Position numbers and translations under genes: made by a program. Shown here one piece after another: positions 21,643 through 33,145 of a stretch of DNA of 64,000 nucleotides. The DNA is from Ceratobasidium sp. AG-K (lineage: Eukaryota; Basidiomycota; Agaricomycetes; Cantharellales; Ceratobasidiaceae): contig JAWNGF010000016.1 in NCBI GenBank assembly GCA_037039685.1, positions 558,001 to 622,000 of the forward strand, given 5' to 3'. The number at the start of each line of letters is the position of its first letter. Position 1 is the stretch's first letter. Under the pieces are notes generated by a model. The model had not been told where the DNA came from. It did no database searches and saw nothing but the letters and a program-made list of their open reading frames with translations.

Positions 21643-22061
21643 TGTTATTGGGAGAACTGCTTTAGGTCTTAGAATAAGCTGTAAAGCTGTCACACAAGTG
21701 ATAAACTTGGTGAAGATGTATTGAAAGGAAATTGAGAGGTGTTCTCTGGAGGCTCTCAGAGGCCAGTTTATATACCTTAGAGCACACAGGTATGAATACT
21801 CAAGTGCACATATTCTAACTAGAATTTCCAGGCCACTGGATAGTGTGGAGTAGCCTAAGAATAGCTCTGTAGCTATAGTTAGATCATGCAGTGCTGCTCA
21901 AAGTACATATTGAAGGTACAAACTCCATACATAGTGTGGCTATGCATGTGGCTGTTCTGCAAGAGCTTTCCAGAACACGGAAACTACTAAATAAAGACTA
22001 TCTACAAAAATAGAGCAAGGCAGTGCGACTCCAAGGCAAGTCTGATTGTGGAATTCCATGC
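21643..22061 (-). repeat. Putative LTR of an unassigned family
   Basis: Read on the minus strand this begins TGGCAACTGC, carries a TATA motif (GGTATATAAACTGG, near 21770) and ends CCCAATAACA, giving TG...CA ends and about 419 bp. It interrupts the F integrase remnant (coding similarity stops at about 22062). No matching target duplication (AGGAG versus ATCCC) and no second copy in the window, so the call is tentative. Confidence 0.35.
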
Positions 22062-22810
22062 AGTTGCCAATCCCTTTGATGTGGGTAGTTGAACAATCAT
22101 ATCAATGGAAATGTGTTGCCATGGTTTTGATGGAAGTTTCAGTGGCTGTATTTCTCCTAATGGTTGTTGTTTGATGGGTTTACTTTGTTGGCAATATAGT
22201 CACAGACTGGTATATGTGAACAAATACACCATTTCCTGGGATCTTCTTCAGTGCTTTAGCCTTAGGAGGACGTTGTGGGGAAGTGGGAAGTGTCCTGTGG
22301 ACTGAGAAGACATTTCCTGCATCACCCAGGCAAAGGTTTGTTGTTATTGATTCTGCCCAGATGAAACATTCTGAGTCTCCTAAAATGATTTTGGTACCTT
22401 GGTCAACTCATAATTGTGACAAGCAGTATTGGTCTGCAAAATCATTTCCAAGGATAAATGGTGCATTCATCTTAGGGACTATGTACGCTTCAACCATCAT
22501 TTCTACTGGACCTTGCTCAGTATCCATTGTAATCAGGACATTCACATAGTCAGCTATGGTAGAAGTTTTGGGTACCTGGACAAGAGAGATGTTTTGTCCT
22601 TTCCAATGTCTTGGTGGGGATTCTAGGGATTTATAAGTATCTTCACTCATTGGAGTAATAGATGACCCCAAAACTAGAATTATTCTGCTTGCTTTAGACT
22701 GCTTGTGGAGGCAAGCTTTAAAAACTGTAGCCTGTGATCCAAGAAAAGCAGTTCCACATGGGCACATCATTATCTGTTTAAGTATAACTTTGTCATCAAT
22801 GTTTGCATAA
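22062..22810 (-). pseudogene. F element protease and integrase remnant
   Basis: The frame at 22770-22408 ends in a retropepsin-like C-terminal half (SSITPMS, APFILGNDFADQY) but the catalytic Asp triplet is not recognisable (VLGSS instead of DSG/DTG). After 22400 the frame continues with losses into an integrase-type linker (KPIKQQPLGEIQPLKLPSKP, ISIDMIVQLPTSKG) at about 22210-22062. The RT and RNase H that should lie between are missing. Confidence 0.6.
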
Positions 22811-22989
22811 AGTTTAAGTGAAGATTTAGTTGTCCACCTGGATCTTCTAGCAAGATATTGTTATGAGGGAAGTTTAGGTCCAGTGTGGAAGGTGGAGGGT
22901 TGGAGTGTGGCTAATGTGTGTACTTTAAAAGTTGAAGTACTGCCCTCCAAGTGGTCAGGGGGTTCTGGCTCAACCCATTGTTTGTTGCC

Positions 22990-25900
22990 AGAGTCCTCTG
23001 TGTTACTTGGAAGGCCTAGAGAAAATCCTGGTTAGAATTGGACAATTCTGATCCTGTAGGACTGTCTTCAGAGTCAGTATCCTCATCAAGCTCTATTAAG
23101 TCTTCTTCAGAATCTTCAGCTGAGTTGCACAAACTGTCATAATCTTCTTGAGCTGCAAGATCTTTAGGATCTATTGAAACCATATGGGAACAAACAAACT
23201 TTGATTTTTCTTCCTGTACCTGCAATCTGAATCCCAATGTTTTCCACTTCCACAATGTATGCATGGGCAAGCTCCCTTTTGTTCTGGGGTCTTTCCTTTG
23301 GATACTGTAGAATCATCCTTGGGGAATTCAGGAGTGGTGAGATCAGAACAAGTTCCTGCAAGTTTGGAAGAGGATTTGCATTTGGAGAACTTCATGTTGG
23401 AGGGTTCGACATTGTGAGATGAAATCTTTCTCCTGGCAAGGTGTTCAAGCATTGATTCAATCTTATCAAGTCGCTTGGATGAGCCTTCAGTGTCAGAGTG
23501 GACAAAATCATTAGCTTTTTCCAATATTTTGGCAAGGAATGCACTCCAAGTGGTGATAAGAGATGTACTTACTCCAGCAATAAGGTGCTCCTTGCATGAC
23601 TGCAAATATAAGTTCTGATTTGCTGTTGTACTGTTGTACTGTACTGTTGGGCAATACACAAAAGTGATTGCTTATTGACCACATACTCCAGTGGTGTTTC
23701 ATGGGGATGTTTGTGATCATGGAATTGGTGTTTCTGTGCCTTGTCAAATTGAGCAACAACGCATGGTTGATTCATGAATATTGTGAGGATTGCTTCACAT
23801 AAAACATCCCAGTTGACAGAGTAATTGTGCTTCCAAGCAGAATCATGGCTATTCCACCATTGTTTAGCAACTCCTGTAAGTCTGGAAGTTGCTTGAGTAC
23901 CAAGTGGTCAAGCCACTTTAGGACCCATTTCAGCCAGTTCATTGAATTCAATGATCCAGTCCACCAAAGTGTCACCATCACCATCCCATTTAGGAGTGTT
24001 ATCCTTAGGTTTCAACTTGGTGTTAAAGTGAGGACCTGGGGTTTTGCAATTGGTTTGTAATTGGCAAACATTATCTACTAATTGATTTGGTGGACTGGAA
24101 CCTAAAGGTCAATGTGGCTGGTTTGAAGGTGGTCCTCCTGCTTTGTTGCCATTAGGACCTCCTTCATCTGCAGAGTTGCTACTACTGTCTCCAGGGTCAT
24201 TTGTTGATACTGGAGGAGCAGGATTAGCGTCTGTGTAATCAGGATGTCCTTCCCATTGCTTCCCTGCAGAAGTAAAGCTTTAAAGAACTGATCCTGTTGC
24301 TTCTTCTGCTGTAGATGTTGAGGAAGCTGGGATTGGTGTTGGAGTGGTTCTTCAGTAGAAGTTACTGCTGTTGGAGGTGGAGGTGAAAATTCCGTTGGTT
24401 GAATGTGCAAGGTATCAATTGGAGTAACCCTGGTTGAGGGTTGCTTTGTTAGAGGTACTTCAATCCTAGGTGGAGGAGAAGTCAGTGAGGTGCACTCCAA
24501 AACTGGTGAGAATCAAGTATAGGACTTTTTGACCAATTATAAGGTTCCTTAGGTGGTTGCTCAGATTTCCTTCTGCTAGCAAAACCAGTTTAAGGATAAT
24601 TAATGACCTCTGGTTTTGGTTTGACTTGCATATGGCTAGGTAACTTTTGTCCTTTGCCCTTATCAGTGAAGGTGGAAAGCTGTGTGGAGGTGACAGGATA
24701 GATAGTATTTGGTATTACTGGTGTCAACAATTTGAACAGTAAGGAGTTGGAAGGTGTTTGATTAGTAGGTGCAACAGGGGAATGCTTTCCTTTCCAATCA
24801 GCCCAACTAGCTTGCTTAGTGACAAAATCTTTAGGCTTGATGGGTGCACTCTGAGTTACTTGTGTTGCAAAATTACTTGCTTGTTGGATTGTTTCTTCAT
24901 CAAGTAACCTAGAGGCATCACTAAGGTTTGCTAGTGAGTGCTTCTGTGAAATAGAAGGCATTTCCTGCCACCCTGGTGCTGGGGAATTTGGGGAACAAAG
25001 TTCATTAGGAATTGGACTAAGACTAGGGGAGGCATCAACAGGGGTCCTTCTAAGTGCAGGTTCCACAATGATCATTTTGTTTCCTTCCATTCAATAAATG
25101 TCCTGATTTTGGCCATGGGTAGGCTCATGATACATGATCCATTGGTCATCTTTTCCTTTAACCCATAAATCTTGGGAGTCAGAGGTTGATGATGTTGGAG
25201 CTGGGTTATGTATGCTGTGAATTGTTGGTTCTTGATCCTCTTCTGAGTCACTGACTATCACTTGTAATAATATTTGAGATAGCCTAGCTGGTGATAATTC
25301 AGTGATATCCCTGCAAATGATGCACATATAAGTAGGCTCAGTAAGAGTATTTCCAGTAGTTAAGGGAAGTGGTTTATTAGGGGTTTTAGTAGGTGGTTCT
25401 GGTGAATGAGCTGCCAACCATGCAGGCTTGGAACTGCTAAGTTTTGGAGCTAACAGTGGTTGATGTTTGGTGCTAGCAGGGAAGCTGAATGGGTTAGGAC
25501 CAACCAAAGCTGGCTGAGGAATGCAAATAGCTTCTGGTTTGGAAGTAATGACTGTTGCATCTGGATCAGTAGTCCCAACTGGTACCAGGTTTGCTAGATC
25601 ATGAGTGTCTAGTCCTGTGGTTTGAACAGCTGGGTATAGATTGTGGAACATATCCAAATGGCAAAGGTAGCTAGTGACTTTGTCACAATAGTAGATAGCT
25701 GCTGCAGCAAACTGTTTGGTATCATAGGCACAATTTTCATGGGGCCATTGAGGTAGTACCTTGAGCTTAATGGCTGGGTTGGTATCTTGGACAGCCCTTT
25801 GCACATTTAATAGTTCATTGATTAGATCCAAGTACAATTGGTAAGTAGCATAACAAGCTACTGCCAAATCAGTGTGACTTGTATCATAATCCTGTGTTCT

Positions 25901-26691
25901 GACGCAAAATTGAGGCTTGATTGTACAGGCTAAACCAAGTAGCTCAAATGCATGAAAGTATATACTAGGAGGAGCTTCATCAAAGGTCCTATGAGCTGCC
26001 CCAATATTACTGAAAAAATTGTTCAAGATTAATTGATCAGAATGTAAAGAATGCTGGTGTTGGTTCTCTAATTCTCTGTCTTGGATTATGGTCCTAATGT
26101 GAGCAGCTATGGGAATGGTGGTTGAATGGTACTCTTGGTCTTCTGGAGACAGTTTAAAGATTGGGGTGTGCTGTGGATAGGGGATGTATTACTAAACCTC
26201 TGGTCTGTTGATGAATGCTTGCCTTTCATGAAACTCAAGGTAATCATCCTTATTTGTGGCAACAGACTCATTCACAGTGGGTGTAGATGAGGTATAGCTT
26301 TGTTGCCTGGAGGAATCTGCTGATAGGGAGTCTGAGGAATCCACCTGGTATTGCACACCTAACTGGTAAGAAAAGTGACTGCACATACTGCATGTACTGT
26401 GCACTGGTGAAACTGCAGTAGCTGCTGTTTCCAGGGGTGCTACCAGTTGAGTCCCGAGTGAAGTGTTACTGACAGGGTGCACAGTGGGTGGGGAAGAGGT
26501 GGTAATGGTGACAGGGACCAGTTGAGATGTGGAACACACAAAACAGTGGGCTGAACTAACAAACACACAAAACAGTGGGCTGAACTAACAGAACCCTGTT
26601 GTGACTGCCTGGAAGATGGTGCAGTTGGTAGATCAAGAGGTTCAATTGGGAATGAGCCTGGAGCTCTGCAAACAGGAGTACCAGAAGACAT
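22990..26691 (-). pseudogene. Gag of element F with a very long N-terminal extension
   Basis: From ATG 26691 a coherent minus frame runs to 24590 with few lesions: a 29-bp tandem duplication at 26533-26590 that shifts frame, TAG/TAA near 26192, TGA at 25091 followed directly by ATG. This gives roughly 700 residues, Ser, Thr and Pro-rich, with no domain recognised. A frameshifted continuation (24500-24100, Gln-rich) leads into a capsid-like domain (WIIEFNELAEMGPKVAW, QWWNSHD, 24050-23600) and a CCHC knuckle (CIHCGSGKHWDSDC, near 23250). Size far exceeds ordinary Gypsy Gag. Confidence 0.65.
26533..26590. repeat. 29-bp tandem duplication in F gag
   Basis: Two adjacent perfect copies of a 29-base unit (AACACACAAAACAGTGGGCT and nine more). 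29 is not a multiple of 3, so the duplication shifts the gag frame. Confidence 0.9.
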
Positions 26692-26764
26692 GTTGACAAA
26701 TGCCTAGTGATCAGAGAGAGCTGAGTACTGAGTAGGCAATAGAGAACCTCAAGGTGGTCACTAA

Positions 26765-27652
26765 TGTTACAGTTGCTATCTTTCTGACTCTTCCAAGCTT
26801 AAGAGGTTTGGATAAGGTGGAAGGAATCCAGGTAGCTAAGTAACAAGTGGTGGAGTTTGTAGTAATCTATTGTATACCATATGCTAAGCAATGAGAAGTA
26901 GGTGTAACCAAGAATACCAAAGGATACTATGTAACTACAAGTATTCCCTGTGTGCCAGTGCACAGTGCAACTAAACCAGATGCACACACTTAGATAGTTA
27001 ACAAGTAAGATACAGTGTGCTGCAAGCAGTGTTGACTTAAGGCCAAAGGTTTGGTGGACCTCATTTGCACACTGCTATGAGAGTGGGATACCTGGTAGAG
27101 AATTGGGACTTACCCAACTAACAAGTAAGCAGCATTAAAGGTCAGACCTCCTTAGGTGCAACAATCACTTGTTAGCACAAGTATAAGAGTGAGGCAAAAG
27201 GAATAGATTGAGCTATGAGCTAGAGACAGCAGAGAGTACTTGAGTACAGTAGTTGGTAAAAGGTATGGATTAAAAGAGGAGTAGTGAATGATGGCCTCAG
27301 CGGCTGGGCTCATATACATGAGAATGAGGCTATGCATGGTATTGCAGACTGGGGGCACAGTTGCTGTGCATTCCTCTGCTACATAACTGGAGGTGGACTG
27401 TGCATTGCTGTGCAAGTGTGGGCACAGCCAACCATACATTACTGTGCAAAGGCCTAGACCTGAATGTGGGCACAGTAAAGGCTATGCAATGGTGTGTCAA
27501 GTGACCAACCACAATGTTAGGAGGGGCAGGTAGAGGTGCTATCAATATATGAGGTGCATATATGGTGCATATATACACAAGGAGCCTAAGGCACACTAAG
27601 TCCATAGTCAGTGCTTAGTTCTATTGGTGCATATAGCTAGTGAACTGTCACA
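26765..27652 (-). repeat. F element 5' LTR
   Basis: The first 519 bp (26765-27283) match 8685-9203. The likely U3 continues to 27652 with TATA-like motifs on the minus strand (GTATATATGC, near 27570) and begins TGTGACAGTT on the minus strand. The outer limit rests on TG...CA ends, a 4/5 flank match and restoration of frame J. Confidence 0.6.
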
Positions 27653-28034
27653 CCCAACCATGGCAAAGCAGTTCAGTTGTGCTTCACTGAAGGCACTTTC
27701 CTGTGACAAGAGGGCATGAAGGATGGTTAGAGATGTCATATTGTGTGAAAGGCAGAGCAAACCTTGGTGCTCCATGTGTTGGATGCAGCAGCAGTGTTCG
27801 TGGAGTTCCCAGCTTGAGCCAGTTCAAACTTGCCCTCATGCCAAGTCCATCTGTTTGCACCAGCCATTGAACCTGCTTGATTGTTGACCACCTGCAGAGT
27901 CAAAGAGATCTTTTTCATTAGGGTCAAACAGCTGACTTGGTGGAAAGCATAGATGGGGTCTCAAAACCTTTGGTGTCTGCTCCACTGGTGTTCAATGTTT
28001 CAGGATACAATGGTAGATACACTCACAGCCAAGC
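27653..28034 (-). pseudogene. Decayed reading frame J, fragment 2
   Basis: Joined to 28951 by removing the B solo LTR, the minus frame reads on through LFDPNEKDLFDSAGG and CFAMVG with about three stops, then into 8684 across element F. Family not recognised. Confidence 0.4.
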
Positions 28035-28950
28035 TGTTGCAACCCAACACTGTGATGGTTGCTGCCTATAACTATATGTGCACAAGTCAAGACTTTAGAG
28101 AGCCTTGGCACCTGAGGAGCTGTGAACTGTAGACTGTGAACAGCACTGAGGCCTGAGGATCCAAGGCAACCCTCAAGGAAACCCAGTGAGGGATTGTTTG
28201 TTGGGGTAAAGACAAGGCAAAACAGGATGGAGATACCATGCTTGTTGTTTCCTCAACATATATTCCAAAAGACATGAGTCATACTCATGCCAAGAGAAAC
28301 AAGTCGTATAGGACAGCCAATCAGAGAGCTCTATGAGTCATATCCTATGAAGGAATATAACTTGCTGAGAAAGGAAGTCACAAGACAAAAGAGAAAAGAA
28401 GCAGCATAAGGCTGTGTCACAACCCTATTCAGGCCTGATGATGCCAAGGGTCAGTGAGGGGATGAGGACAGTGTTTGGGACAACAACAAAGGTCAATGAG
28501 TGGCTCTTAAGCCTAAGCTCAGCAGACACTCAAGTGGATGGGGAAAACAAGAAGAGAACAATACTTGTGTCACTGGTATATATACTATCTACTGTGGCTA
28601 TGTACAATAGAGAATTGCAACAAAGGGAGAGAAAGCAAGAGTCATGAAGAAGCAAGGACAGAACAAGGTGAGCAAGGCAAGTCCATGGAGACCTAGGAGA
28701 CAAGGAACCAGGCCAGGCAAGCACGTCCTGTGGTCATGACTTACATAAAGGGCACAGGCATGGAGAGAACAAGCACAACAAGACCAAGCACAAGGCAAAA
28801 CTATGAGATATAGGTGGGGTTGTGACAGGTTGTGTAAGGACAAAAAAGAAACAGAACAAAGGGAACCACAACAAAGGAAGAGGCAGACAAAGGAAACAAG
28901 CAGACACAAGACACAAGACAGAGTCCATGGAGGGGCTGCAGGTCACAACA
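28035..28950 (-). repeat. Solo B LTR, interrupted
   Basis: Inverted copy of 8066-8562, flanked by a perfect CAAGC duplication (28030-28034, 28951-28955). It holds the C LTR at 28415-28827; without that insert it is 498 bp. A solo LTR left by recombination between two LTRs. Confidence 0.93.
28415..28827 (-). repeat. Solo C LTR inside solo B LTR
   Basis: 413 bp inverted relative to 17838-18264, with TG...CA ends and target duplication GGCTG/GGTTG (one change). Removing it restores the B LTR sequence. Confidence 0.92.
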
Positions 28951-30160
28951 CAAGCAGAGTGAATATCATCTTGTAACAAACTAGCAACCCAGTTGGCAAT
29001 GGTTCATTGGAATGAGAGCAAGCACCCCAATGCTCAAGCAATAGACAGTTTGTTAATGCAAGGTTAGCTATGCCCATTTTCCTAGCCAAAGACCCTGTAT
29101 GCACAACCTGGAGCCTAAGATACTCAAGTATCATGTTTGCAGCCAGATCATTGAGCATTCCATTCTAAAAGAACTGTATAAAAATTGGCAATAATGAGTC
29201 CTGGGAGCTGTCCAATGCAAGGGTCTGAGTAGTGAAAGGCACAAGTTCTGGTTGCCAGCCCAAAGCAGAGAATCCCAAGACAGGTTCATTCCATTTGACT
29301 TGGTGAGTATGGGACATGATACAATCAGTAACCTTTTATAAAGTTAGTTCCGCATCAACATCTTGGTGCTGAAACAGTAATTGTTAGTGGTGAGATGCTG
29401 AATCAGTACTTGGTTTGAAGCCTGTCAGAGAAAGCACGTGGTACCTTGCTTGTGAGTATATATCATTCAGTGGCACTGCACTTGGTGCAAAGAATGTCAA
29501 TTTTCAGAAGTTGTTTCCAAAGGCAAGGGCCCAGAGAGCAGGTGGAAGCTTGTCATAGTATGAGTCAATTATTGACCAATTCTGCTCAAACCATGCCTAG
29601 TCAAACTGGGCATCAAGCAAGGAGAGAATAGCAGAAGGGGGAACATTAAGCAACTGTGGAGTGCTCTCACAATTGCAGGTGGGTTTGGGTTGCACACTTC
29701 ATGGCCAAAATAGATGCAATGGGGTAGGATGGATTGCGGAGGTGTCAGGCAATAGGATTTAAAGCTTAAAAACGCCTAGACTGACAGGCTGGGGGAAGGG
29801 AGTAGCTTGCAAGTAGTGGTGGGAACCATAAGCAGGCAACCTCCTTCCTCAGGCTGGCCAGAAGCTGGCTGACTCTGGCTTGCAGCAAGCATGTTGAGGC
29901 TGATGCAATAGGGCTCAGTCAAAGCAAAGAGCCACACAAAAGTAGTAAATGCAGTGCAATAAGAATCTCCTTTCTATGTCTGAACAGCCAGTACTTAAAG
30001 CTTGCAGGCACACTGAATACATTTGCTCTTGCAGACCTTTGAGCATTCACCATTCCCCACTCTGTGCTGCCTTGAACACAGGCTCCGCTTTTATAGACCT
30101 CACACATAATTTTATGCAATTATCAAGTGCTTGCAGCCACAAACATGTTTCAACATGTCA
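28951..30160 (-). pseudogene. Decayed reading frame J, fragment 1
   Basis: On the minus strand one frame stays protein-like over some 250 codons from about 29650 to 28951 with five or six stops (WSIIDSYYDKLPPALWALAF, WNEPVLGFSALGWQPELV, LALTNCLLLEHWG). Further upstream a TATA-like CTATAAAAG lies near 30090 and weakly coding sequence follows. Old gene or transposon remnant; family not recognised. It is the oldest layer here because F and B are inserted in it. Confidence 0.45.
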
Positions 30161-30491
30161 GTGATTGGCCCTAAATTGGGAATTGTGTCACTTACCCCTC
30201 AGAAACCTATGCAAACCAAGCCCAGATTTAAGTGCAATCTGTTTGGATAAAATGTTCTCTTGTAAAGATAATATTCCCTGAGATACTTATGGAGTACTTT
30301 TGTCCTACACTTGAAAGAAAGATATGGATTCATTGTCATTAATCTCATGGCTACAGAAGAATACAATTAAATTTGCAGAGGAAAAAATGTGTATCATCCA
30401 ATACATGTTGATAGCAATCCATGCTTAAATTTTCTACAAGCAACTTATCTCCAGACAAAATTCATAGAGAGAAGCAAACAATGTGTGCCTT
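30161..30491. other. Gene-free stretch
   Basis: About 330 AT-rich bases left of the D3 LTR; no feature seen. Confidence 0.3.
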
Positions 30492-30980
30492 TGTCACAAC
30501 CTGGACAAGAAAGGGGTGTTGAGACTTTAATGAGCAGCACTTAGGCCTTAGGATTACTGAGAGGCTCCAAAAGATATTGGATAACCTCCTCAGGACAAAG
30601 TAGAGTATGTAAACAACAAGGTAGATTGTTCTTGTGGTTCCAAGACAATTTTCCTTGCATCTTTTGTAGCAAGAAAAGCCAGAACCACTATGTACATGGG
30701 GAAAGCATAACAAGCACTAAAGGAGCAAGATGACAACATCAGAAGCAGAAGCATGTGTAGCACATGGAGATCTAAGCACAGCAGCATGGGACAATCAGAG
30801 AACAGAGTGTACATGCTAATCAGCCACCTGTGCAAACAACTAAGTGAGGGAAGTCATCACAAAGGAGCAGCAATCAAAACAATGTATGTGGCAGAGGATA
30901 AGCACAACAAAGAGGGAGAAAAGCACACAAAGCACCAAAGCCCAACACAGAGTCCATTTTCAGGAGCATGGGTTGTGACA
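30492..30980 (-). repeat. D3 3' LTR
   Basis: 489 bp, TGTCACAACC at 30492 to GGTTGTGACA at 30980, inverted relative to the plus D LTRs. Confidence 0.9.
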
Positions 30981-30994
30981 TTGCCGCACCATAA

Positions 30995-31605
30995 AATGGG
31001 CTATTGGTGGAGTCACTGGAGCATTGGCACTGGCCCCAGCCCACCTGGAAATTGCTACCCCAATCAGAAGCAACTAAAGGCTCTGGAAACCATCCACAAC
31101 AAGCCACAAGCTCCTCTGGAAGTGGTTTAGGCTATGCATATTGGAGAATGGGTGGTTTGGGCTCTGGGTCTTCTCTGAGTGCATGTCAATCAAAAGAAAT
31201 GTGCAAATCCTTGTTGTTTCCAATGTAATAGTGGTCTATATACTCAGATAGGGAAACCTTGACCTCTAGTGGGCAGTTCTTGTAGCAATGCCAAGTGATA
31301 ACCTTGTGGAACCTGCAGAATTTGGACACAATGTAAGCATGCCATTAATCGAAGGGACCACCACACAGGGAAGTGGGATTGTCACCAATGTGGGAGTACT
31401 GGTAGCCATAGCGCACATGGTAGAACCAATTGGGCCCCTTGTACCTGCAGGCACACTTGGTGGCAACAGGGATGAGCACATAGTGAAGATAGGGAGTGCC
31501 TGATTGCAGTTTGCTCTGGAAGCCCTGTGGCATGTAGTGGAGATAGGTGTCCAGGCTTCCCCAGCTCTTGTAGAGGGTGCTGTTGTTGGGACCATGAATG
31601 TGCAT
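30995..31605 (-). pseudogene. D3 copy of D-family ORF3
   Basis: Begins at the conserved ATG (MHIHGPNN) at 31605. Shows SWGSLDTYLHYMP, YVLIPVATKCACRYKGPN and YHVRYGYQY, then TAG/TGA stops and frame changes through the His/Cys region (TWHCYKNCPLE) to the Trp-rich tail. Length matches the ~204-codon D ORF3 pattern. Not functional as it stands. Confidence 0.65.
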
Positions 31606-32905
31606 AATGGACAGCAGTGTAGGGGTTTTGAGAGAGCTTGGAGAGCTTGAGAGTAGCAAGGGATGCAAGAAGGTGGGTTTTCAAGGTGTTGGACCTGCAT
31701 TTGCTGGCTGACTTCTTATCCTTAGGCAGGAGGGTGGAACAAGGTCATCTGGCTGTGGGGCATCAGAGATATTTGCGTAGAAGTCCTGTAATCTGTCCTC
31801 CAAGTGCACAAGATCAGCAGCAGGCTCAGAAGTGTTATCAAGCAGTGCATAGCTGTGTCAATTGATGCTGTACTTCCACATCCCATCTTCCAGCTTCAAC
31901 CAATCAGTTTGTCAACCTCATACACCTCTTCCCCATGTTCTGTGATTCCAGGGGGTGGTTGTCGGAAGGTGCACTTGAAATCAGTGTCTTGCTTCACCTC
32001 AGACAGCAGAGCCACATGGGAAACATCATGAATCTGCATTGTCTCAGGCAGCTTCAAGCAAATAAGCATGGGAGTCTACATGTTCCAAAACAGGCAAGGG
32101 ACCATATGGTTTGTGATCCAGTTTCTTGTTTGGACATTGGGATTTGATGTGCCTGCCTAGCAACCAAACTTTATCAGCAACTGCAAATCTTGGTGGAGTT
32201 TCTCCACCATCCATCAACTTGTAGCATTCCTGAGTCCATTTCAGTGTTGCCAGGACCTCCTCAATCACAGCCCTGAGTTCTGCAGCCCTCTTATCACCAA
32301 CAGGCATTCCAGTGGGTTCCAGGCTTGGTGAGATGGCAGGAGAGCATGCATAATCAAGCTCAAAGGGAGATAATCCAGTGGCTTCACTCTTTGAGTTTTT
32401 GTGACAGAACTCAGCAAGAGGTAACACATCCCCCCAGTCTGTCTGCCTGTGGTTGATGAAGGTGTGCAAATCTGCCTGAAGTCATTGGTCCAGTTGCTCA
32501 GTTTGTGTCACAAGCCTTGCTCCTAATCATGGTCTGTGTGCTGTGCCTTCATTGCTTGTTGGCTGCCTTTGTTGTTCTGTTAGTTGTTTCCCCCTGTTGT
32601 GTGCTTGTTGGCTGCCATGAAGTTTGTTTTGTTGTTTACTCCTTTTTTTTGCTTCTCTTGCATAGCCTGTTATACATGTGGATTATTGGCATGTATTCTC
32701 TGGTCAATGATTTTGCTGGAGCACTGCGCATTGATCCCCATGTGCTCTGTGCTCTTCTTGTTCTGATGTTCCTCTCATGCTCCTTTTGGATTGTTTTACT
32801 TTCCCCATGTAGATAGTGCTTGCTTTCTTCTGCTTGCTACAAAAGATGCAAAGGAAATCGTCTTGGAACCCCAAGAACAATTTCCATTGTGGTTTACCCA
32901 CTCTA

Positions 32906-32937
32906 CAGTGCTGCAAAAAAGCAATCACAAAAACCAT
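32906..32937 (+). repeat. Left terminal inverted repeat of Tc1 element
   Basis: Pairs with 34490-34521 with one mismatch in 32 bases. Confidence 0.95.
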
Positions 32938-33145
32938 GTGCAGGTAGTGCAGGCCAGCTGGGGAATGATGTGTTGGATTATGTCAGCCAGTTGCCATATG
33001 CAAGGTCACTGTGCTTTTTGGCTACCAAATGAGTCATGTTTGGCCTTGTTTGGATCTGTGGTTGGGGAGAAATGCAACATCTGGCAAAAAGGTTTTTGCA
33101 ATCAATTGTTTGCAAGGCATACATGGATAACAAAGTCAGACAAAA

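Larger units (their letters stand above)
8685..27652 (-). mobile_element. Element F: large minus-strand Gypsy-type retrotransposon carrying nested insertions
   Basis: A 519-bp block is repeated directly at 8685-9203 and 26765-27283, and retroelement genes read on the minus strand between them: a long gag with CCHC knuckle (26691-23000), a retropepsin-like remnant (near 22700), an integrase remnant (near 22100), and a long 3' ORF (17837-16383 plus 9617-9236). The right LTR seems to extend to 27652, leaving near-matching flanks CCCTA (8680-8684) and CCCAA (27653-27657), and the interrupted frame J is restored by removing 8685-27652. RT and RNase H were not found. E1, the G/C mosaic and a putative further LTR lie inside it. 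Confidence 0.75.

Noticed and set aside
26533..26590. Possible CRISPR-like or satellite repeat
   Set aside because: Only two adjacent units with no spacer; it is a simple tandem duplication.
29446..30164. Short plus-strand ORFs of 60-71 codons
   Set aside because: No conservation, no motifs; the minus frame J gives a longer coherent reading over the same DNA.
32505..32816. Hydrophobic, membrane-like ORF at the start of many D LTRs (also 37537-37800, 42923-43186, 53701-53997)
   Set aside because: It is a by-product of T- and G-rich LTR sequence. It starts inside the LTR U3 without conserved stop or length, and differs in frame integrity among copies.
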